Part shown: positions 55,729-64,000 of the stretch, piece after piece | How the letters are laid out: every line of letters begins with the position of its first letter | How positions within the stretch are numbered: position 1 is the stretch's first letter | Made by a program: the position numbers and the translations under genes | Notes under the pieces: generated by a model | What the model saw: the letters and a program-made list of their open reading frames with translations, nothing else | Databases searched by the model: none | Told to the model about the DNA's origin: nothing | DNA from: Papaver somniferum | Lineage: Eukaryota > Streptophyta > Magnoliopsida > Ranunculales > Papaveraceae | Length of the DNA: 64,000 nucleotides | Assembly: GCF_003573695.1 (NCBI RefSeq) | Contig: NC_039360.1 | Location: 123,962,336 to 124,026,335 of the forward strand | Direction of reading: 5' to 3'

Positions 55729-58092
55729 GTTTGATCATTGCTCGGTCGAACTCGCATGCGTTGCTATCTCAAGCATGTTTGTCAATGTTAGTGATCAAAA
55801 CTATAAGTCTTGATTTCTAGTCTACTATATCTAAGTATCGGACTAGTATAGAAAGTGTAGTTGAGCTCAAGAACTCCACGGCAATCATCATATAAGATGA
55901 AGGACTACTCAAGGAACTGGTGGAACTTCATCGACTAAAAGGTATGTGGAGAATTGAACTTATCTATCGCTCAAAAGTCTATTTACTCTATATCCTATCT
56001 TGAGACAAAAGTCGTTTTGCTATATAGAATTTGATTATACACATTTGCTATTTCGAGCCGAGTTTATCTCGCCTATCTATTTCTCGAAAATATGTGTTGG
56101 TAAGATTTCGCTTTGGCCAAGTTCATCTTTACCTAGTGACGAAAGTCATATATGTTTCAATCACTTTGAAAATTGCTTTGACAAAAAATGGTTTGTGAAT
56201 AACAACTATATAACGTCCTCTAAGAATGTTTCAATGATTGAAATGAGAGTTTAGATTATATAACCAATGTTGGATATAAGCATTGTGTGGAAACACATAT
56301 ATGTATAAGTCCTTTTTCCTTGAACCGAAGTTTGCGAACTTTGTTGATCAAGAGAACCGGAACAAGAGCCGTGAACTCAGTCCGCGAACCCAGTACACGA
56401 ACTGGCGGAAGTTCTCGACCCGAGAATATCTGCTGGAGTTTGAGAACTCCTTCCGGGAACTTAAGTCCGCGAACTAAGTCTGCGAACTTAAGCTGGTTAT
56501 ATCTAAAGACGATTTTTTGTGAAATTATTTATATTAATTAAGGAATGTTAAATGCAAACCGTGGCTATAAAGTTCAAGAACCGATTCGAGTGAATAAAAT
56601 CATTTTTGCTTCAATTGTGTCTTGTGTAGTTACATAAGATTTCCTTGCAATTGAACAACTCTCTAACTGGTTCATTTGAGTCATTTGAACTAGTTATGGT
56701 GAAGAAGAATATGATTGATATGAAAGTGCTCATATGGCTAACCATTTGGTTAACTATTGTTGAACCAATAAATGTACATGTTTGGGTACGGTTACACATA
56801 CCTAAAATCATGCATTTCATTTGTGTGTAACAAGCTAAGTTTTCGATCCAAAGGTTGAAAGATATTAGCTTGAATCTAATCAGGTTTTCATCTAACGGTG
56901 AATATTGAATGCTTTGTTACCAAGCTAACATTGATTGCAAACCCTAATTTGAAAGACTATATAAGGGAGAACTCTAGAAACTGGGAAACCTCATTCCCAC
57001 ACCTCCTGTGTGATACTAGTTGTATTAGCTAGAGTCGATTCTTCTTTAACCTTAGGTTTCTTCTCGTAAACCAAGTTAACGACTTAAAGACTTCATTGAG
57101 ATTGTGAAGCCAGGCCGATACTACTTTCTCGTAGTTGTGTGATCTGATCTTGCATCTTCTATCGTTTTGAGTACAATTGTAACAATTGGGTTGATATTTA
57201 TATCTCCGATAGGCAAGATATAAAAGTAATCACAAACATCTTCGTCTCATCGTTTGTGATTCCACAACATCTTCTTTCGCCGCGTCGATTAAGATTATTG
57301 TGAGGTGATTGATAATATTAGGCTGTTCTTCGGGAATATAAGTCCGGTTTATCAATTGGTTCCTGTTCACCTTGATTTATCAAATGCCGGAACAAAAAAT
57401 TGTAGGTATTTCTGTGGGAGACAGATTTATCTACTCATGTATACTTTTCTATGTGATACAAATTTGTTTATTAAAGTTTTCGACTTTGGGTCGTAGCAAC
57501 TCTTAGTTGTGGGTGAGATCAGCTAAGGGAATCAAGTGCGTAGTATCCTGCTGGGATCAGAGACGTAGGAGCATAACTGTACCTTGGATTAGTGTGAGAT
57601 TGAATGGGGTTCAACTACAGTCCCGACAGAAGTTAGTTTGTAGTAGGATAGTGTCTGTAGCGGCTTAATACAATGTGTGTTCAATCTGGACTAGGTCCCG
57701 GGGTTTTTCTACATTTGCGGTTTCCTCGTTAACAAAACTTCTGATGTCTGTGTTATTTCTTTTCCGCATTATATATTGTTATATAATCGAAATGTCACAG
57801 GTTGTTCGTTAAATTGATCAATTGGGAAATCCAACCTTTATTTGTTGATTGAAATTGATTGATACTTGAACATTGGTCTTTGGTACCGTTCAAGTGATTT
57901 CTATTGTATTCAATTAGACTCGCATATTTCTATTTGCTTGAGAAAGAATTGAACCAAGAAAGAGAGATATAACTCTTTGATATACTTTATTAAGATTGAG
58001 TTTAGTTGATTCTCTTGAAAGTATATTGGAGTTTGTCCATACAGATTGCTAAGCGAAATATTGGGTGTGGTTGTTGTACGCCCACTTTTTCA
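55729..58092 (+). mobile_element. S2 5' LTR (2,364 bp)
   Basis: TGTTTGATCATTG...CACTTTTTCA, followed by a primer site, so it is a true 5' LTR in plus orientation. TATATAA at 56958-56964. The AGTCCGCGAACT repeat patch is at about 56340-56490. Confidence 0.9.
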
Positions 58093-58094
58093 AT

Positions 58095-58112
58095 TGGTAT
58101 CAGAGCAGGAAA
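58095..58112 (+). other. S2 primer-binding site (initiator Met tRNA)
   Basis: TGGTATCAGAGCAGG, 2 nt after the LTR. Confidence 0.9.
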
Positions 58113-58159
58113 ACACGTTTAAAGACCTTATAAGTTTGTGTTTGTAGCAATATGACTCT

Positions 58160-59359
58160 ATGGACAAGAGTACTATCTCTGATAAACGTGTCACCAGAAA
58201 TAAAAGTTTTGTCTCTTCTATTTCTATTAAAGAGAAAGATTCTTCAATCTCAAATATAGATGAACCCCGTGTTCAAACTAGACAGACAGGCTCCGACATT
58301 TGTTATTCTGATTACCCTTCAAAAGAGTATATCTCTCTAAATGAACGAGAAACAGCTGAAGATAGTGATTTGATTTTAAATCTTGTTAGAATCCAAGATG
58401 ATAGATTTAATCGGTTAAAACATCATGTCGATGTTCTCCTTGGTATTATAAGGGACTGCAAGTTCAAAGAAAATACTGAAGATCATTCTTCACGTATGTC
58501 TCTTGAGGCTAGCCTCAAAAGGGATGCTTTGGAAATTGAACATTGCTTGAGTAAACTCTCTATTCAAGGATGTTCTAAGCAGTCTAATATACCAAGTACT
58601 TCTGCTATGACTGAAAATGATCCAGATCCAAAAGTAAAATTGGCATCCCTTTCTATCAGTAAAGATGTGTTAGTCTCCTCTAATCAAGGATGTTCTACAT
58701 CACATGGACGGAAGAAATATCCTAACGAGACTATTAAGACTGTATAATCTAATCATTCTTGTGATCAGAAAGTATGTCTCTTCTGTGAGACAAAGGGTTC
58801 TGTCAAACAAAAGAGAAACTCTAGGTTGAATAAAAATTCTTTTGTTCGACTTAAACACACCTTAGACTTAATCCTCAAAGGTGTAACTGACATTCGTATG
58901 TCCAAACCGATTGGTTTTCATACTTACCCTGTGTACGCTACCAGGAAAGTCAGTTCAATGAGTTCCTTAAATGCTCCGAAGCAGAACAGAAGTCTTAACA
59001 AAAAACTGTTAAGGAGAGAACAAGTCTCTTCTACTGTTAAAAGAGAAAATGTTGTTGCCTATAATATGAATAATATTCCAGGTGAAAGGAGCAAAAATGA
59101 TGATATGAGAAACATCCTGAAGGAGATGATTAAAAGGAATAAAGAAACTATCAACAGGTTGTCAATTCCTTTAAGGCAGAAATCCTCTGGTAAGGACTCA
59201 AACTATGTCTCGTATTTTGATGACAGTAAGTTTTATGATAATTTCTCACATAAAAATGGATCCTTTTCTAGATTCGGAAAGAAAAAAGGATTCGACCAAA
59301 AACACAATTCTTTAATGAGCTCAGAGCTCATACTTGTGTTGATTAATCACAAGGGTTAA
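58160..59359 (+). pseudogene. S2 ORF1, gag-like, one in-frame stop
   Basis: ATG 58160 (MDKSTISDK), 48 bp after the primer site. The same frame runs 400 codons to 59359, broken only by a TAA at 58745-58747. The first half is Ser/Asp/Glu rich with helices around residues 75-140. After the stop comes VCLFCETKG, like the half zinc knuckle CSFCGEK of S1, and then a basic, Ser/Asn/Lys-rich C-terminus. No protease, RT or integrase motif. It is probably the nucleocapsid-type product of a non-autonomous element. Family not recognised. Confidence 0.55.
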
Positions 59360-59821
59360 AGAACTTACTCATAAAAATCATGTTGAGTAAGATGTGTCAT
59401 TTTCAGGTATACTGTTAGCATACTACTTCTGTTTAGTGAAGCTATTTTCTTATCGTCTATAGCTAAACTACTGTCTACAGAAAAGGTTGCTTAAGTATTT
59501 AATGTTGTTTCTTGTTGATCGATTTCTTTATAAAATAAAAAATAAAAAAATTCATTGCAACAATGTTGCCTGCTACTCTTGTGCTCTAAATTGCTCCTAT
59601 GTTGGTATGGAATTTATCGAGCCATTTTTGAATTTTCATGTAGCAAAAAGATTTCTGTCTTAAGCCTTTCCTTGGGTCGGGTTGTGTTCGTACGGGTACC
59701 CCTGTTACTATTACGAATAAATTCTTAGAAACCCTAAAGGTCACCTTCCCTAAGAAACCATATAAAATACCAAACCTCTGAGTCACGATTGCATACTCAG
59801 GGTTATTTTGGTTTATCAAGA
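59360..59821. other. S2 spacer
   Basis: Between ORF1 and ORF2. Nothing recognised. Confidence 0.4.
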
Positions 59822-60163
59822 ATGTCGTCCTCTTCACAAGCTTGTGGTTTTGCTAAAGGATTTCTTGATAAAGGTATTGGTTTTGAGTCCGAAGGTAAGA
59901 ATAAAAGAACCCTTGTTGATGAAGATCATCCTAATGCCTCACGTTACTATGCCTATACTCATGAGGATGTTGAGAAGGAGGACATAATCTCTGCTGAAGT
60001 GGTTCATGATTTTCTTAAATATTTTAAGGAGTCAAAGCTGCAGCTCGTTGATACTCTGAAAAGTCTTGATGTGTTAAAGACTGAGCTGAAAAAGGTTACC
60101 TCTAACCTTGGCCTAATAAAATCTCACATCAATGATCTTGTCAAAGAGAATTTGTTCTCTTAA
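59822..60163 (+). CDS. S2 ORF2, unknown coiled-coil protein (113 aa)
   Basis: ATG 59822 (MSSSSQ) to a stop at 60163. The N-terminal third is Ser/Gly rich, followed by acidic HEDVEKED (about residues 48-55). The remainder is a heptad-like helix of L, V, K and S (about 60-113). An in-frame upstream codon at 59789 is less likely to be the start. Placed like ORF2 of C1 and S1. Function unknown; self-association inferred. Confidence 0.5.
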   Translation: MSSSSQACGFAKGFLDKGIGFESEGKNKRTLVDEDHPNASRYYAYTHEDVEKEDIISAEVVHDFLKYFKESKLQLVDTLKSLDVLKTELKKVTSNLGLIKSHINDLVKENLFS

Positions 60164-61102
60164 GATGCAATGGATGCTTCCAATCGCAAGATCAAAGACC
60201 CCAAGATTCGTGAGGTTCCTGAACCGTCTAATTGACCTTAGTTCGTGTACGGGCATAGCGCTGGAGTCTGTTTTTGTTTCTTAGCTTGTGATTTTATTTG
60301 CCTCGTAAATCTTCTATTTTTTCTTGTTTTGATTAGAAGAATAACTAGAGTTTGGAATAGTCATTATTGTGATTACACATAGCTATGTCCAGCGTTTTCA
60401 TCTTCATGTTTTTAGATTTATTGGTTTAAATTCTAAAATTGTTTGGAAGATGATTTTTGCAGTATTAATCTTTATGGTTTTATATGTTGCAATTTGTTAT
60501 GGGATATGAATGTTTGCGTCCGTGAACTGTGTTTGTCTCATACCTTGTCAAAAGTTAAGTCCTTTATATGTCGATATGCATGTGTTGATAAAAAAAGGAA
60601 TGAACTTTTGACAAGTACAAAAGTTAAGCCTATTATGTCAATTATTGATGGAAGATAGGTTAAAATCTTTTGTTTACAAGGATTATGTCTATTGTATGTC
60701 ATTCTGCAAATGATGATGGAAAATAGAATGAATCCTTGATTATTCCACATTATTTGGTCGACCTCCGGTCTAGAATTTTTTTGCATATACTGTGTTGTTC
60801 CATAAAGTGTCTTATGTTGAGCACAATCGACTGAGTTATTCTTAGTTGTTGCTCCGTGAGGTATTTTATGTCGAGCATGTTCAACTAAATTATTCATCCT
60901 CATTTGGTTATTTAGTTGTTGCTCCGTAAGTTTTCTTATGTCGAGCATGACCAATTAAATTGATTACTTTTAGTGGTTAATTTGGTTGTGTATTCCGATT
61001 AGATTAATTATGGGTTCCCTTGTGATTAAACTAATTGAGTATTTTTGAGTCTCCATAAGTTCACTTATGTTGAGCATTTCTGATTAAATTAATCATGGGT
61101 TC
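60164..61102 (+). other. S2 3' non-coding region with degenerate repeats
   Basis: No gene. Near 60811, 60864, 60935 and 61063 there are spaced copies of CTTATGTCGAGCA or variants within degenerate units (CCGTAAG...TTATGTCGAGCATG...CTAAATTA). S3 cuts the region at 61103. Confidence 0.5.
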
Positions 61103-63458
61103 TGAAAAAGCGGGGGTCTAACAACACCACCCAATATTTCTCTTAGCAATCTGTATGAACTAACTCCAAAATACTTTCTAGAGAATCAACTAGACAGTCA
61201 GACTCAATCTAGGTAAAAGTATCTCAAGGAGTTAATATCTCTCTCTTGATTTGATTTACTCAAGCTAATAGAAATCAGCGAGTCCTAATCAAATACAAGG
61301 AATAACTCACATGGTACCAAAGACCAATATCCGAGGATCAATCAATGGTAATCAACAACCAAAGGTTGGATTACTCTAATTGATGATCTAACGCACAACC
61401 TGTATTATTTCAATTATAAAGATAAAACAATATAATGCAGAAATTGAAATAACACAGACACCAGAAATTTTGTTAACAAGGAAACCGCAAATGCAGAAAA
61501 ACCTCGGGACCTAGTCCAGATTGAACACACACTATATTAAGCCGCTACAGACACTAGCCTACTCCAAACTAACTTCGGTCTGGACTGTAGTTGAACCCCA
61601 ATCAATCTCACACTGATCCAAGGTACAGTTATGCTTCTACGCCTCTGATCCCAGCAGGATACTGCGCACTTGATTCCCTTAGCTGATCTCACCCACAATT
61701 AAAAGTTGTTACGAACCAAAGTAGAAGACTTTAATAAACAAATCTGTATCACACAGAAAATTATGCGATAATAGATAAATCCGTCTCCCACGAATATACC
61801 TACGAATTTTGTTCCGTATTTTGATAAATCAAGGTGAACAGGAACCAATCAATAATACCAGACTTATATTCCCGAAGAACAGCTCAGTATTATCAATCAC
61901 CTCACAATAATCTTAATCGACGCAGTGAAAAAAGATATTGTGGAATCACAAATGATGAGACAAAGTTTGTTTGTGATTACTTTTTATCTTTCCTATCGGA
62001 GATAGAAATCTCAAGCCAATTATTACAATTGTACTCGTATGATAGAAACAACAAGATCAGATCACACAACTACGATAAAAGTAGTATCGGTCTGGCTTCA
62101 CAATCCAAATGAAGTCTTTAAGTCGTTAACCTGGTTTAGAAGAAGAAACCAAAGGTTAAAGGAGAATCGACTCTAGCTTAGCACAACTAGTATCACACAG
62201 AATGTGTGGGGATTAGGTTTCCCAGTTGCTAGAGTTCTCCCTTATATACACTTTCAAATCAGGGGTTGCAATCAATGTTAGCTTAGTAACAAAGCATTCA
62301 ATATTCACCGTTAGATGAAAACCTGATTAGATTCAAGCTAATATTTCTCAACCGTTAGATCGAAAGCTTAGCTTGTCACACACAAATGAAATGTCCAATT
62401 TTGGTTTTATGAACCGTACCCAAACATTAACATTTGTTGGTTCAACAAGTCAACCAAATGGTTAGCCATATGATTACTCTCATATCAACCTTATTCATCT
62501 TCACCATAACTAGTTCAAATGACTCAAATGAACTAGTTAGAGAGTTGTTCAATTACAAGGAAATCTTATGTAACTACACAAGAAACAACTGAAGCAAAAT
62601 CGGTTTGATTCACTCGAACCGGTTCATGAACTTTATATCCACGGCTTGCAAAAGCATTCCTTAGTTTATTTAAACATTAGTTCAAGAACAACCGACTTTA
62701 GATATAACCTGCTCAAGTTCGCGGACTGGGTTCGTGGACTTAATCTCATGGAAGGAGTACACAAACTCCAGCAGAAAATCTCGGGCCGAGAAGTTCCGCA
62801 AGTTCGCGGAATGAGTTCACTTCCAACTTCACTTGATCAACAAAGTTAGCAAACTTTGGTGCAAGGAATAAGACTTATGCATATATGTGTTTCCACAATA
62901 ATGCTTATATCCACCAATGGTTATGTAATCTAAACTCTCATTTCAATCATTTAAAATATTCTCAGAGAACGTTATATAGTTGTTATTCACAGACCATTTT
63001 TCGTCAGAGAAATTTTCAAAGTGATTGAAACATAACATGACTTTCGTTACTTGGTAAATATGAATTCGGCTAAAGCGAAAGCTTACCAACACACATTTCG
63101 AGAAATAGATAGGCGAGATAAACTCGCCTCGAAAGAGAAAATGTGTATAATGAAAGTCTATATATGAAAACGACTTTTGTCTCAAGAGTAGGATATATAG
63201 TAAATAGACTTTTGAGTGACAGATAAGTTCAAGTATCCACATACCTTTTAGTCGATGAAGATCCACCAGTTCCTTGAGTAGTCCTTCGTCTAGTATGATG
63301 ATTTCCATGGAGTATTGAGCTCAACTACACTTTCTATCCTAATCCAAGACCTTAGCTCTAATAGGCTATTAATCAAGACTTATAGTTTTGATCATTAATA
63401 TTGACAAACATGCTTGAGATAGCAAAGCATGCGAGTTCGACCGAGCAATGCTCTAACA
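61103..63458 (-). mobile_element. S3 3' LTR (2,356 bp)
   Basis: TGAAAAAGCGGGGG...GCTCTAACA on the plus strand, minus orientation. The right neighbour is a polypurine tract, so this is a 3' LTR whose element extends beyond 64000. The left flank GGTTC (61098-61102) would be the target-site duplication. TATA (minus) at 62242-62249. Confidence 0.85.
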
Positions 63459-64000
63459 ATCTTCCCCTTTGTCAATTTTAGTGGCAAAACTATTAATACA
63501 TATGGAATACAAAAAATAAATAAATTAACTTTTGTAGCTCCTATTCCACATGCCTAATATTCAACATTACTCGAAATTTTCGTCACTTCCAAGTACTCCA
63601 ATGATCCCAAAGGTTGTAAGTTTAGCATCATCGTTGTTGAAAATCCGTAGCTATAACAACAAGAAAACAATAGTTCTCAATCATTGTTATACATTGTCAT
63701 AATATCATTATACAGTGTCAAAGCTCAATTGTATCACAACTTCAACAACAATGCTATGGTGATATGTATCACTCCCCCTTAGTCAATACTCCATCTCACA
63801 TGGAAACCACCCCCCCTTACATAATGATCCGAAAACCATATGTATTTGTAGTGTGAACTACATATTAATTCTCCCCCTTTTTGTCAATAAAATTGGCAAA
63901 GGTACAAGAACGGGAACCTAATGAAATTTATGAAAGAGACATTTCATGACCAAAAGAAAGAACACACATCATCTTATTTAGATGCAATCATAAAGCCGAA
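63459..64000 (-). other. S3 polypurine tract and 3' interior
   Basis: ATCTTCCCCTTTGTC at 63459 is, on the minus strand, a polypurine tract ending at the LTR. Further copies of CTCCCCCTTAGTC (about 63770) and CTCCCCCTTTTTGTCA (about 63870) match the order seen in C1. No ORF. Confidence 0.6.

Noticed and set aside
61103..63458. Solo LTR
   Set aside because: Flanks (GGTTC and ATCTT) do not match and the right side is a polypurine tract, so it is a 3' LTR of an element leaving the window.
1..64000. tRNA, rRNA, CRISPR array, bacterial operon or host gene
   Set aside because: None found; spaced repeats are LTR arrays without CRISPR regularity, and every coding region with recognised domains belongs to a retrotransposon.

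Overview
The window is plant nuclear DNA, AT-rich and made almost entirely of LTR retrotransposons inserted into one another. No host gene, rRNA, tRNA or CRISPR array was found. The eukaryotic plant origin follows from Ty3/gypsy Tat-type and Athila-type polyproteins, initiator-Met-tRNA primer sites, GT-AG introns and 5-bp target-site duplications (TSDs). The species cannot be told from the sequence; a large, repeat-rich eudicot genome is a reasonable guess.

Layout, from the outside in. (1) Large-LTR elements with an initiator-Met primer site (called S here) form the outer frame: an S LTR head-to-head pair at 1-2729, element S1 (minus; internal 2730-5173, 5' LTR 5174-5371 plus 53247-55556), element S2 (plus; LTR 55729-58092, internal to 61102) and S3 (minus; 3' LTR 61103-63458, internal running off the window). 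(2) A complete related element, C1 (minus, 5372-53246, TSD TTATG), sits in the S1 5' LTR. Its 3.8-kb interior encodes only two unrecognised proteins and no pol. A solo LTR of the same family (49872-52668, TSD ACACA) lies in the C1 5' LTR. (3) Tat-type gypsy element G1 (minus, 12193-47885, TSD ACAAT) also sits in the C1 5' LTR. (4) G1 is broken by three insertions: G2 (plus, 18291-27257, TSD TGCGA), G3 (minus, 29140-35475, one end deleted) and Athila-type A1 (minus, 35624-47213, TSD TATCC). (5) G3 carries a solo LTR, E3 (32866-34383, TSD ATTCC). The nest is five levels deep.

The most interesting point is a division of labour in the G family. G1 and G3 go from the primer site almost directly into protease, then RT, RNase H, a second (archaeal-type) RNase H and integrase, with no gag. 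G2 has gag and protease but no RT, RNase H or integrase. Their LTRs are about the same length (467-472 bp) and similar, the primer site is the same, and G1 and G2 share a GC-richer 3' block and an antisense gene. This looks like a two-component retrotransposon, gag element plus pol element, mobilised in trans. The G2 antisense gene is an apparently intact six-exon gene for a protein of about 765 residues with an NLS-like motif, coiled coils and an acidic tail.

A second unusual structure is in A1. Next to its 3' LTR, exactly at the polypurine tract, lies a 1.68-kb copy of the sequence that lies upstream of its 5' LTR (G1 leader, G1 LTR and part of the C1 LTR). This is what a read-through transcript started in the C1 LTR would leave after reverse transcription. 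All boundaries, identities and exon calls were made by eye.
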